From Chthoniobacterales bacterium (GTDB lineage Bacteria > Verrucomicrobiota > Verrucomicrobiia > Chthoniobacterales > Terrimicrobiaceae), in assembly GCA_014879575.1 (NCBI GenBank), contig JACSRU010000084.1, positions 1 to 38,503 on the forward strand: a DNA stretch of 38,503 nt. The letters are read 5' to 3'. Below, piece by piece: positions 1 to 7,263 of the stretch (its first letter is position 1; the number at the start of each line of letters is the position of its first letter). Both the position numbers and the translations under genes were made by a program. A model generated the notes under the pieces. The model was given only the letters and a program-made list of their open reading frames with translations. It was not told the DNA's origin and ran no database searches.

Positions 1-31
1 ACAACCCGAAGGGTGGCCGCAGGCCAGCAAA

Positions 32-323
32 GGTCATCCCTCCAGAAGTGGCGCTTCGCGCTATGGGTGTGGGTGACAAGTCGCCCCTCCGGAATCACAG
101 CGCGCCCCTGGAGGGACCAGCTCCGTCTGGTCCGCGGGCGGTTGGCATGGATGGCGCGGCCCGAGGCGGACGACACGGAGGTCATCCCTCCAGAAGTGGC
201 GCTCCGCGCTATGGGTGTGGATGACAAATCGCCGCACCCGAAATCACGGCGCGCCCCTGGAGGGACCAGCTCCGTCTGGTCCGCAGGCGGTTGGCGTGGA
301 TGGCGCGGCCCGGGGCGGACGAC
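32..323. repeat. Two-copy tandem repeat, 148-bp period
   Basis: Two near-identical units of about 144 bp (32-175 and 180-323) lie 148 bp apart and differ at a few bases. Each is strongly structured. An 8-bp outer stem pairs CCCTCCAG (38-45) with CTGGAGGG (108-115). It is followed by a perfect 7-bp hairpin, GGACCAG-CTCCGT-CTGGTCC (114-133), repeated at 262-281. A small GCGC-TTC-GCGC-like stem lies just inside the outer arm. An open frame crosses the array, but it looks like no protein family and is treated as chance. Conserved dyads plus tandem duplication suggest an interspersed structured repeat family, perhaps transcribed. Its function is unknown, and its genome copy number cannot be judged from one window. 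Confidence 0.85.
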
Positions 324-464
324 GATGAAGCTGGATTGGATCAGTCGCCGGTTACGAATGGGAGAGCGTCCGAGTTGTTGTCGAACCATTCGGAAGGTCC
401 GTGAGGAACTGCCCCCCGCGAAGTCTGGGAGGAATAGCCCCCATTTCTTTCATATGAAAAGAAG
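324..464. other. Intergenic; imperfect palindrome after tRNA-Leu
   Basis: No gene is seen here. The only structure is an AT-rich imperfect palindrome centred on CATATG (451-456), with arms TTTCTTT (444-450) and AAAAGAA (457-463). It lies directly downstream of the minus-strand tRNA-Leu, so it may be a processing or termination stem. There is no following U-tract on the minus strand, so a terminator is not well supported. Confidence 0.3.
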
Positions 465-545
465 TGCTCGGGGGGGGACTTGAACCCCCACGCCTTGCGG
501 CATACGCCCCTCAAACGTACGTGTCTGCCATTTCACCACCCGAGC
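465..545 (-). tRNA. tRNA-Leu(GAG)
   Basis: The reverse complement folds as a class II tRNA. The acceptor GCTCGGG (545-539) pairs with CCCGAGC (472-466), and the discriminator is A at 465. The anticodon arm is TACGT-TTGAGGG-GCGTA, with anticodon GAG (512-510), reading CUC/CUU leucine codons. The T arm is GGGGG-TTCAAGT-CCCCC. The variable arm is long, as expected for Leu. The 3' CCA is not encoded. Confidence 0.94.
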
Positions 546-663
546 GGAGTGAGAACGCAGAAAATTATCGTCTCGGAAAATTTTGGCAAGATGGAAATTT
601 TGGCTTGCGCAATCAAAGGGGATGTCCCAGTTTGGACGGTTCCAACTGAAACGGAATTTTTAT

Positions 664-981
664 ATGGCATACGCAGTGATTCAAACAGGCGGTAAACAAT
701 ACCGCGTCGCCGAGGGGGATGAAATTGAGGTCGAAAAACTTGATGTTGAGACCGGTGCAAAAACCGAACTTTCGGAAGTGTTGCTCGTTGCCAATGGCGC
801 GTCGGTAACGGTCGGCACCCCGCATGTTTCCGGGGCGACAGTAACCGCCGAGGTCGTGGATCAGTTCAAGGACGACAAGGTGATCGCCTACAAATTCAAG
901 CGTCGCAAGGGCTACCACCGGACGGTGGGCCATCGCCGCCAGCTTACCAAACTCAAAATCGAATCCATCTCCACCAAGTAA
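664..981 (+). CDS. rplU: 50S ribosomal protein L21
   Basis: This 105-residue protein matches bL21 along its whole length. It opens with MAYAVIQTGGKQYRV, the family signature, and carries the basic FKRRKGYHRTVGHRR segment near the C-terminus that contacts 23S rRNA. The frame is open further upstream, but the ATG at 664 gives the canonical N-terminus and normal length. No strong Shine-Dalgarno precedes it. Six bases separate it from rpmA, the usual rplU-rpmA pairing, and the pair ends at a hairpin terminator after 1239. No obgE follows, although it often does in other bacteria. Confidence 0.97.
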   Translation: MAYAVIQTGGKQYRVAEGDEIEVEKLDVETGAKTELSEVLLVANGASVTVGTPHVSGATVTAEVVDQFKDDKVIAYKFKRRKGYHRTVGHRRQLTKLKIESISTK

Positions 982-987
982 CTCGTC

Positions 988-1239
988 ATGGCCCATAAAA
1001 AAGGACAAGGAAGTGTCAAAAACGGACGCGACAGCCAAAGCAAACGGCTGGGCGTAAAAAAATTCGGCGGCGAAGCCGTTGTGGCCGGGAATATTATCAT
1101 CCGCCAGCGTGGGACAAAATTCCAGCCGGGGCGGAACGTCGGCCTCGGTCGGGATTACACGATCTGGGCGCTCCAGGATGGGCATGTGAAATTCGATCGC
1201 TCGGGCCGCCGTGTCAACGTCGAGCCTGTTGCCAACTGA
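988..1239 (+). CDS. rpmA: 50S ribosomal protein L27
   Basis: An 83-residue bL27. The N-terminus [20 protein letters not shown] is the conserved glycine- and lysine-rich tail that reaches the peptidyl-transferase centre. It is followed by the [10 protein letters not shown] and [10 protein letters not shown] motifs and a GRDYTIWAL segment (normally GxDhTLFAL). There is no N-terminal extension needing proteolytic removal, unlike Firmicutes L27. It is co-transcribed with rplU (6-bp gap) and followed by a probable intrinsic terminator. Confidence 0.97.
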   Translation: MAHKKGQGSVKNGRDSQSKRLGVKKFGGEAVVAGNIIIRQRGTKFQPGRNVGLGRDYTIWALQDGHVKFDRSGRRVNVEPVAN

Positions 1240-1245
1240 TTTTTT

Positions 1246-1278
1246 GCTGGCACACGGTTGTGTGCGGCAGAATTTTTG
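1246..1278 (+). terminator. Intrinsic terminator of rplU-rpmA
   Basis: A perfect 6-bp stem GCACAC (1250-1255) and GTGTGC (1260-1265) closes a GGTT tetraloop. It can be extended by CTG/CAG across a small bulge, and a run of five T follows at 1273-1277. It lies 10 bp after the rpmA stop. Confidence 0.6.
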
Positions 1279-1318
1279 ATGGCCTTTTGCAGCGGGTGAA
1301 CTCCAGACTGTCATTCCC

Positions 1319-2914
1319 ATGAAAACGCCCTCTGAATCCACAAAAAGAAATGCTGCCCTGATCCCGCAGCCGGTGAAGGCAACCTGGCTGGAAGGCAGGT
1401 GGCGGCTGGAGCCGGACACGGTCATTCAATGGGAGGGGGAGGCCGCCCGGCAGCCCGCAGAGCTTTTAGCGACCCAACTGCGGAATCCGACAGGTTTTGT
1501 GTTGCCTGTGCAACAGGCCGGATCCGCAGCGGGCACTTCGTCGGTGACCCTCACACGATCCGCCGACGGTCCCTCGGAATCCGAAGGCTATCAGCTCCGT
1601 GTCGGCGAATCCGGGGTTCGCATTGTCGCTCAAACGGCAGCCGGCTTGTTTCATGGAACCCAGACCCTGCGTCAACTCCTCCCGCCGGAGATTTTTTCGC
1701 CCTCCAAAATTTCTGCGGATTGGGAAGTGCCCGCTGTGGATATCCATGATTTCCCGAAATACGGATGGCGGGGAATGCATTTTGATGTGAGTCGTCACTT
1801 TCGTCCGGTGAGGGATGTCCTGCGATTTATTGACACAATCGCCTCGCTGAAATTCAACCGTTTCCATTGGCATCTCACCGATGACCAGGGCTGGCGTATC
1901 GAAATTAAAAAATATCCGAAGCTCACGGAAGTCGGAGCCTGGCGTAAGGAGACCCTCATCGGCCATGCCCTCAGACCGGCCGCCGAATTCACTTTTGACG
2001 GCATCCCGCATGGCGGATTTTACACGCAGGAGGAGATTCGCGAGGTGGTGCGGTATGCCGCCGACCGGCACATTACGGTCGTGCCGGAAATTGACATGCC
2101 GGGACACATGCAGGCGGCGATTGCCGCTTATCCGCATTTGGGCACCAACGACAAGCCGGTGGAGGTCTTGACGTATTGGGGGATGAGCGAGGCGGTTCTA
2201 AATCCCGAGGATTCAACCATTGACTTCCTCCGGGATGTTCTGTCCGAAGTCCTCGAATTGTTTCCGAGCCAGTGGATCCACATCGGTGGCGACGAGGTGG
2301 TTAAAACCGAATGGCTTCAAAGCGAGCGTTGCCAGCAATTGCTGAAGGAACGCGGGTTGGAACACATGGGCGAAATGCAAAATTGGATGCTGACCCGGAT
2401 TCAGGAATTTCTGCAGGAACGCGGGCGGGATCTGGTCGGATGGGATGAAATTCTCGAGGCCGATTTTGACAGGCGGGCCGTCGTCATGGCCTGGCGCAGT
2501 GAAGACCGTGGCACGATCGGCGCACGCGCCGGACACCCCGTGGTCATGGCTTCCCGCAATTTGTATTTTGACTACTACCAAATCGAGCCGTCGGAGAACG
2601 AGCCGCTGGCCATCGGCGGATGTGCGCCTTTGGATAAAGTGTATTCTTACAATCCGGTTCCCCCGGAACTCACGGCGGAGGAGGCGAAGCGAATCCTCGG
2701 AGCGCAGGGCCAGCTGTGGACGGAATACATGCCGACCGCCGAACACCTGGAATACATGGCCTTTCCGCGAGCCTGCGCCCTTGCCGAAATGGTTTGGACC
2801 CCGGATTCCCGGAAGGATTACCAGGAATTTCTCAGTCGCCTAAAAACCCAATTGATCCGGCTGGAGAACGCCGGGGTGAATTATCGGCGTTTGGACGCTG
2901 CGAACGCGGAGTAG
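1319..2914 (+). CDS. Beta-N-acetylhexosaminidase, GH20
   Basis: This 531-residue glycoside hydrolase of family 20 removes terminal beta-linked GlcNAc or GalNAc from chitin fragments, muropeptides or glycans. An N-terminal GH20b-type domain (about 15-145) precedes the (beta/alpha)8 catalytic barrel. Barrel landmarks are RGMHFDVSRHF near 150, FHWHLTDDQGWRIEI near 180, and HIGGDEV at 321-327. D325 and E326 are the catalytic pair (substrate-assisted mechanism: Asp stabilises the oxazolinium, Glu is the general acid). A WTEYM tryptophan motif lies near 465. No signal peptide is visible at the chosen ATG, so it may be cytoplasmic. It stands alone between the rpmA terminator and the hicB remnant locus. 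Family is certain; substrate is not. Confidence 0.93.
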   Translation: MKTPSESTKRNAALIPQPVKATWLEGRWRLEPDTVIQWEGEAARQPAELLATQLRNPTGFVLPVQQAGSAAGTSSVTLTRSADGPSESEGYQLRVGESGVRIVAQTAAGLFHGTQTLRQLLPPEIFSPSKISADWEVPAVDIHDFPKYGWRGMHFDVSRHFRPVRDVLRFIDTIASLKFNRFHWHLTDDQGWRIEIKKYPKLTEVGAWRKETLIGHALRPAAEFTFDGIPHGGFYTQEEIREVVRYAADRHITVVPEIDMPGHMQAAIAAYPHLGTNDKPVEVLTYWGMSEAVLNPEDSTIDFLRDVLSEVLELFPSQWIHIGGDEVVKTEWLQSERCQQLLKERGLEHMGEMQNWMLTRIQEFLQERGRDLVGWDEILEADFDRRAVVMAWRSEDRGTIGARAGHPVVMASRNLYFDYYQIEPSENEPLAIGGCAPLDKVYSYNPVPPELTAEEAKRILGAQGQLWTEYMPTAEHLEYMAFPRACALAEMVWTPDSRKDYQEFLSRLKTQLIRLENAGVNYRRLDAANAE

Positions 2915-3013
2915 CCACAGGAGGGCAACCCCTCTCAGGCGAAGGTTTCGTCCGTCCCCACGGCTTCTCCTTCCGGCTTGCGACAAGGAGCCATCTCTGC
3001 GACATTTCCAGAC

Positions 3014-3232
3014 ATGAAGGAAATCATTTTCACTGTGACTGCGGAGGAATCCGGCAGGTTCTCGGCATCCTGGGATGATCCGTGCGGCGGCGGGATTTCC
3101 ACACAGGGGGATGATTTGGCGCATTTGCAGGCAATGGTCCGGGATGCCGTGCTTTGCCATTTTGACGAGGGGGAGATTCCGGTGCGGGTGCGGCTTCACT
3201 TCACGGAAGACCCGGCACTTGCCTTTGCGTGA
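3014..3232 (+). CDS. hicB: HicB-family antitoxin-like protein
   Basis: A 72-residue protein with the compact HicB fold: an opening strand (MKEIIFTVTAEESGRFSASW), then the loop with GGGISTQGDDLAHLQAMVRD, then a helix and final strand. HicB proteins neutralise the HicA mRNA interferase and often repress their own operon. No C-terminal DNA-binding domain is visible, so this is the short form. The ATG at 3014 was chosen over the upstream in-frame start at 2978 because the domain begins there. Its TGA overlaps the GTG of the hicA remnant (GTGA, 3229-3232), the typical translational coupling. Because hicA looks broken, this antitoxin is probably an orphan. Confidence 0.72.
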   Translation: MKEIIFTVTAEESGRFSASWDDPCGGGISTQGDDLAHLQAMVRDAVLCHFDEGEIPVRVRLHFTEDPALAFA

Positions 3233-3383
3233 AACTTCCCCGCGACCTTTCCGGCCCGGAGATCGTCCGAGCCTTGCGGCGGCTGGCACTGCATAATCTC
3301 CAAGAGACGAAGGGCGGCTCCGGACGGTTTCCGTTCCCCTGACCCCCATTTTCTCACAGTGACCGGTGGGACATTGAGGATTT
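3229..3383 (+). pseudogene. hicA: hicA toxin remnant, frameshifted
   Basis: Starting at the GTG that overlaps the hicB stop, the reading frame gives VKLPRDLSGPEIVRALRRL, an excellent match to the HicA N-terminus. It continues to QETKGGSGRF, resembling the RQxGSHxRF stretch that normally carries the catalytic His, and then stops at TGA (3340-3342) after only 37 residues. HicA proteins are about 60-80 residues long. Another frame just downstream reads SPDPHFLTVTGGTLRI, resembling the missing HicA C-terminal half, until about 3383, where a hairpin begins. The GSH histidine is absent (GSG). I read this as a toxin inactivated by frameshift and truncation. The downstream half is the weaker part of the case. 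Confidence 0.5.
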
Positions 3384-3458
3384 ACGCGAAGAGGGGACGA
3401 CTCAACTTCCGAGTCTCGCGTAATGGGTTTTCATACGTTTGGCGCAATCGCAAACGTA
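3382..3458. repeat. Two adjacent perfect inverted repeats
   Basis: The first is TTACGCGA (3382-3389) against TCGCGTAA (3416-3423), an 8-bp perfect arm pair that encloses a second stem GACTC/GAGTC. The second, 10 bp on, is TACGTTTG (3434-3441) against CAAACGTA (3451-3458), 8 bp perfect with a 9-nt loop. HicA-like sequence ends exactly where the first arm starts. The pair lies about 150 bp from the 3' end of tRNA-Cys, a common integration target. It may be recombinase arm sites, the end of a small mobile element or transcription-stop structures. No T-tract follows. Confidence 0.6.
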
Positions 3459-3479
3459 AATGACCCCGACTCCGAAACG

Positions 3480-3560
3480 TTAGCGAGCAGTGGGAGAGTT
3501 CGCCCGAATTGTCGCCGAGTGCTCCGCGAGTGCTGGTTTTGGTGTCCATTTGGTGTCCAT
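3480..3560 (-). other. Possible integrase C-terminal remnant with 11-bp tandem repeat
   Basis: On the minus strand an ATG at 3560 opens a 26-residue frame starting MDTKWTPKPALAE and ending at TAA. From memory, DTKWTPK-type tails occur at the C-terminus of some tyrosine recombinases; this could not be checked. The same DNA is a perfect direct duplication of TTGGTGTCCAT (3539-3549 and 3550-3560). Its position beside a tRNA 3' end suits integration debris. An unrelated intergenic repeat is equally possible. Confidence 0.2.
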
Positions 3561-3611
3561 TTTCGGTCCAGCCAAACTGCAAACCTTTGCCGCACTTGCG
3601 GTTGGGAAATG

Positions 3612-3683
3612 AGGCGAGGGTCGGAATCGAACCGACGAATACAGCTTTTGCAGAGCCGTGCCTTACCACTTGGCTACCCCGCC
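3612..3683 (-). tRNA. tRNA-Cys(GCA)
   Basis: The reverse complement gives acceptor GGCGGGG (3683-3677) pairing with CCTCGCC (3619-3613, one G-U pair) and discriminator U at 3612, a cysteine identity element. The anticodon arm is CGGCT-CTGCAAA-AGCTG, so the anticodon is GCA. The T arm has the GGTTCGATTCC consensus. It is 72 nt long and no CCA is encoded. Open frames crossing it are artefacts. Confidence 0.95.
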
Positions 3684-3703
3684 GTTTTTTCGGAAGAGAC
3701 GTA

Positions 3704-4459
3704 TCAATACACAGTCAGCGGAGGAATAACAACTGAAACTTGTCCGCTTCTGGTGGTTCCTTCCGATTGGTCCAGGGTTTCGACAATGTTGTTTTTGAAG
3801 GTGATGGTGAGAGTGCCGACGGGAACCTTGACGTAGATCGTGCTGGGGGCGAGGCCCTGATTGTTCTGGATGAGGGTTCCCTGGGGGGAGTTCGTCGAGT
3901 TTTGAAACGAAATGATCGTCTGGTTGTTTACGGGGACGAGGGTGGTTTGAGGGACAAGTTCGTATTTGATGTATTCCCAGGTTTGTTGGGAGCCGGTGGG
4001 ATCGGCGCGGTTGGTGCGTTTTTGTGGTCGGCCCAGGCTGCGCTGCACCTCGTCGGGGGTCATGCCGATCGCCACTTCATTTCTGGAGATCAGGCCTTCG
4101 ACTTCCTGGCGGCGTTGCTCGCTTTTTTGGAGATTTTCCACGAAATGTTCCGGGAGGGGTTCCACGAATTCCGGGCTGAGCCATGCGGCGATCCCGCCCT
4201 GTTGGGCATTGCCGCGAATCCGGAGGAGACCGTTGGCGCTCAAGCCCTCGATTTGGACGATCTGGGGGAAGCGGAGGGTTCCAGCGAATCGTGCTTGAGC
4301 CGTATCAAAGTGGGCCGGGGCGGGAGCTGTGAGCTTCAGTTTGAGAGGTTTGAGGCCAAAGTCGGAAAGGTAGATTGCACCGGGTTCCCGGATGAGCGGC
4401 GCGGCATTTCCGAGCGAGGCAAAAGCCAGAATCAGAAGAATCGGAATGAGGGGGATCAT
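3704..4459 (-). CDS. Secreted protein with SmpA/OmlA-like motif, function unknown
   Basis: A 251-residue protein with a clear Sec signal peptide (MIPLIPILLILAFASLGNA, cleavage near 19-20). About 20-95 is predicted beta-rich and includes FPQIVQIEGLSANGLLRIRG, which could be an SH3-like fold. A short charged helix (ENLQKSEQRRQEVEGLI) precedes RNEVAIGMTPDEVQRSLGRP near 125-145. That stretch resembles the 'I-x-x-G-M-T-x-x-E-V' turn of BamE/SmpA-type envelope proteins, where it mediates contacts in outer-membrane assembly. The C-terminal 90 residues are Asn/Gln/Thr-rich with no family I recognise. There is no lipobox Cys, so it is probably periplasmic. It is monocistronic and divergent from the lipoprotein gene. 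Role unassigned. Confidence 0.75.
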   Translation of the reverse strand: MIPLIPILLILAFASLGNAAPLIREPGAIYLSDFGLKPLKLKLTAPAPAHFDTAQARFAGTLRFPQIVQIEGLSANGLLRIRGNAQQGGIAAWLSPEFVEPLPEHFVENLQKSEQRRQEVEGLISRNEVAIGMTPDEVQRSLGRPQKRTNRADPTGSQQTWEYIKYELVPQTTLVPVNNQTIISFQNSTNSPQGTLIQNNQGLAPSTIYVKVPVGTLTITFKNNIVETLDQSEGTTRSGQVSVVIPPLTVY

Positions 4460-4465
4460 GCGGAG

Positions 4466-4494
4466 ACTATCGCAGAGGCTCCGGGATTTGACAA
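4466..4494 (-). promoter_or_regulatory. Sigma70-type promoter of the SmpA-like gene
   Basis: On the minus strand TTGTCA (4494-4489) is separated by 17 bp from GATAGT (4471-4466). These match the consensus at 5/6 and 4/6. The ATG begins at 4459, about seven bases after the -10, so transcription would start at or next to the A of ATG, giving a leaderless mRNA. Confidence 0.5.
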
Positions 4495-4675
4495 ATCCGA
4501 AGACAGCGATTCGCCTTGAACGTGAGGGTTCCCCACATTCTAATCCCAGGATGATATCCGCGTTTTCGGATTTCGTTGTTCAAGGGCACCCTCGGCGGGG
4601 CCGGTGGACGTGCGTCAGAAATTTTCCAAGCAGAATCCCATTGCCATTGACGGACTTTTTTCGAAAGGCTGAGGC

Positions 4676-5350
4676 ATGATGACGCATCGCACCTTCCTGT
4701 TTGCCGTCCTGTTGGCCGGTCTTGCCGCATGCAACAAGCCGGAGCGCAAGCCGGCTCCCGCGCCGACACCCAATCCCACTCCGGAGGCCGGATATGCGGG
4801 CACAGCATCTCCGGCGTCACCCGTCAGCCAGGCACCGGCGACCGCCCTCCCGGAGCAGGTCACTGCGCCGGAAACGATCAACCTGGATGTCGAGGACGCC
4901 GACAACCGGGCCATGCGGGCGGAGGTTTTGAAGCGGATTGATATCATGCCGAATCTCGGCGAGGCCGAGAAGGACCGGCTCTATGTGCAGGTCGAGCGCG
5001 CGCGCGCCATGGGACAGGTCATCACGATTCCCTTTGCCTCCGGGGAAAAATCCGTGTCCCCGGCCTCGGCGGCTTCGCTGGTCAAGGCGGTGGAGTTGCC
5101 GAAAATCAAAAAGTATTTGGATGATCCCACGGTGGTTTTCGTGGTCTTGGGATTTGCGGATAAAAAAGGGGACCCAAAAACCAATCAGACGATTTCGCTT
5201 CAGCGCGCGGAGGGGGTCGTAAAGATTTTGAAGGATAAGGCCGGGGTGATGAATCTGGTGCATGCGGTTGGAATGGGGGGATCCGAGTTGTTTGATGCCA
5301 CGGTCCTCGGGAAAAACCGGGTTGTGGAGGTTTGGGCTGTGTTGCCTTGA
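4676..5350 (+). CDS. OmpA-like lipoprotein
   Basis: A 224-residue lipoprotein. The signal sequence ends in the lipobox LAAC, with Cys19 the lipidated residue. A Pro/Ala-rich linker (about 22-65) follows, then a short helical stretch, and a C-terminal domain (about 110-224) resembling the OmpA/MotB peptidoglycan-binding fold. That domain includes ITIPFASGEKSVSPASAASL (compare the usual 'I-x-F-x-x-x-S-x-x-L' opening) and LQRAEGVVKILKDKAGV with a final NRVVEVWAV strand. It probably tethers the outer membrane to peptidoglycan. Its stop overlaps the start of the FHA-ABC transporter (TGATG, 5348-5352), so the two are translationally coupled and may act together at the envelope. Confidence 0.8.
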   Translation: MMTHRTFLFAVLLAGLAACNKPERKPAPAPTPNPTPEAGYAGTASPASPVSQAPATALPEQVTAPETINLDVEDADNRAMRAEVLKRIDIMPNLGEAEKDRLYVQVERARAMGQVITIPFASGEKSVSPASAASLVKAVELPKIKKYLDDPTVVFVVLGFADKKGDPKTNQTISLQRAEGVVKILKDKAGVMNLVHAVGMGGSELFDATVLGKNRVVEVWAVLP

Positions 5351-7248
5351 TGCCGAATCCTCCGCTGGTTGTCGGGCTTGAGCCGGTTTCCCTGAGAGCG
5401 GGGCTGGTGATCGGGCGGAGCGAAGCGTGTCATCTGCGTCTGCCGGACGCCGCAGTCTCGCGCACCCATGCCACAATCACCGGGGGGCCCGGAAGCTGGT
5501 TTGTCGAGGACAAGGGAAGCCGCTCAGGGTCATACCTCAACGGCCGCTTGTTTGAAAGGGAGGAACTTTATCTTGGCGACATTCTGCAGATCGGACCATT
5601 TGCCCTGCGGTTTGACGGCAGGCGGCTGGTGGAATCCTCCCGTGCGACGGGAGCCGTCCTCGAGGCCTGGCAACTGAGCAAGTCCGTCGGAGGCACAAAG
5701 ATCCTGGATCAGGTGACTCTGAGGGTCGAGCCCTGCCAGTTTATCGGAGTGATCGGGCCAAGCGGGGCGGGAAAGTCCACCTTGCTCGATGCCCTGTGCG
5801 CCCTGCGCCCCGCTCAGGAGGGGAAGGTTTTGATGGATGGAGTGGACCTCTATCGGCACTATGAATCCCTGCGGGAATTTCTCGGCTATGTTCCGCAGGA
5901 CGACATTGTTCCGCTGGAACTCCCTGTCCGGGAGGCTCTCTACTACAGTGCCCGGCTGCGCTTGCCGGCAGAGGCCACGTCCGGGGAAATCCGCAAGCTG
6001 GTGGCGAGAATCCTTGCCCAGTTGGGATTGGCCGACCGGGCACAGACGCGCGTCGGCCGTCTCTCCGGGGGACAACGCAAGCGCGTGAGTGTGGGCGCCG
6101 AGTTGCTCGGGCGACCGAGGTTGTTGTTTCTTGATGAGCCGACATCCGGCCTGGATCCCTTCGCGGAGTTCAAGTTGATGGAGTCCCTCCGTCTGCTTGC
6201 CGCGGGCGGCTGCACGATTCTCTGCACGACCCATGTGATGGAAAATGCGCACCTGATGGATCGGCTCGCCGTGCTCTCGGCAGGGCGGCTGGTGTTTTTC
6301 GGAGAACCCGGGCAGGCACGGCAGGTTTTCGGGGTTGAACGTCTCACCCAGATCTACGACCGCCTCGGACAGCGGTCCGGGGTTGTCTCAACAAACGAGC
6401 CTCCGCCCTTGGTCCGCGAACCGGAAAAGCGCGCGAAGTCCAGGCGTCCGGCGGCCCTGCCGGTCCTCCTGCGCCGCCAATGGGCGATCCTTCGATCGGA
6501 CGGGAAAAATCTGCTGTTGGTTCTCGGGCAGCCGGTATTGATCGGCCTCATGGTCACGTGGGTGACACGGGATCCCGCGCTCATCCTGTTTTTCGCGATG
6601 ATTTCGACCCTTTGGTTCGGGTGCGGGAATGCCGCGCAGGAAATCGTGAAGGAACTTGCGATGTTCCGGCGGGAGAGACTCATCGGGCTGGGAAGGAATT
6701 CCTACCTGCTGGCCAAATTTTTCACGCTTGGCCGCATCACCATCGTCCAGAGTCTCCTACTCTATGGCGTCATGCAGGGTGTTTCGGGAGGGATCGGGGG
6801 CTCGGTCGGATGGCAAATCGGGGCACTGCTCGCGACATCGTTTGCTTCCGTCGGTCTGGGGCTCGCAATCTCCGCGCTCTCCCGGACGATCCTCCAGGCG
6901 GTGATGCTTGTTCCCCTGGTGTTGATCCCGCAAATTCTTTTTTCGGGTTTCACGCCTCCTGCCGGCGACATGAAGACCGGCCCCTACGTGGTTTCGCGGC
7001 TGATGCCCAGTGCGGCGACGCAGGCGGTGATGGATGTCAGCCTGTTCTGGGATCGAAAAATCACCGGCAGCCTGCGGGTGGACTATCCCACGGCATTTTC
7101 CAATTTGAACCGGGATCGCGGATTGCGAACCGGACAGATTTTTCAGAATAAAACGCCCGCTTTGCAGGGACTGGCCGTCCTCATCGCCTGGGCGTTTCTG
7201 GCCTACGCCGTCGCATGGGCCGGGCTTCGCGGAAAAGAGCGGGGATAA
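5350..7248 (+). CDS. FHA domain-ABC transporter (ABCG-type ATPase-permease)
   Basis: A 632-residue single-chain half-transporter. An N-terminal FHA domain (about 15-95; GRSEACHLRLPD, SRTHATI, SxSGSYLNG) recognises phosphothreonine. The ABC ATPase follows, with Walker A GPSGAGKST (136-144), signature LSGGQRKRVSVG (238-249) and Walker B LLFLDEPTSGLD (258-269). The C-terminal ABC2-type membrane domain (about 375-632) has five or six hydrophobic segments. The order ATPase then permease is that of ABCG exporters, which work as dimers. The ATG at 5350, overlapping the lipoprotein stop by one base, is preferred over the frame's earlier start. The FHA domain implies control by a Ser/Thr kinase, but none is seen nearby. 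Substrate unknown. Confidence 0.9.
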   Translation: MPNPPLVVGLEPVSLRAGLVIGRSEACHLRLPDAAVSRTHATITGGPGSWFVEDKGSRSGSYLNGRLFEREELYLGDILQIGPFALRFDGRRLVESSRATGAVLEAWQLSKSVGGTKILDQVTLRVEPCQFIGVIGPSGAGKSTLLDALCALRPAQEGKVLMDGVDLYRHYESLREFLGYVPQDDIVPLELPVREALYYSARLRLPAEATSGEIRKLVARILAQLGLADRAQTRVGRLSGGQRKRVSVGAELLGRPRLLFLDEPTSGLDPFAEFKLMESLRLLAAGGCTILCTTHVMENAHLMDRLAVLSAGRLVFFGEPGQARQVFGVERLTQIYDRLGQRSGVVSTNEPPPLVREPEKRAKSRRPAALPVLLRRQWAILRSDGKNLLLVLGQPVLIGLMVTWVTRDPALILFFAMISTLWFGCGNAAQEIVKELAMFRRERLIGLGRNSYLLAKFFTLGRITIVQSLLLYGVMQGVSGGIGGSVGWQIGALLATSFASVGLGLAISALSRTILQAVMLVPLVLIPQILFSGFTPPAGDMKTGPYVVSRLMPSAATQAVMDVSLFWDRKITGSLRVDYPTAFSNLNRDRGLRTGQIFQNKTPALQGLAVLIAWAFLAYAVAWAGLRGKERG

Positions 7249-7263
7249 GGCGGCGGGGGGGGC

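Noticed and set aside
32-323. CRISPR array
   Set aside because: Only two units, about 144 bp each with a 4-bp gap; repeats and spacers of CRISPR size are absent.
13-483. 156-residue open frame across the tandem repeat
   Set aside because: It simply duplicates the repeat's composition, matches no family, ends inside the tRNA-Leu, and the DNA shows conserved dyads rather than coding constraint.
613-1425. 270-residue minus-strand frame over rplU-rpmA
   Set aside because: Antisense shadow of two certain ribosomal protein genes with no domain of its own.
3382-3669. Minus-strand 95-residue frame
   Set aside because: Starts inside tRNA-Cys and runs over the hairpins; the sequence at its start is the usual artefact of translating a tRNA.
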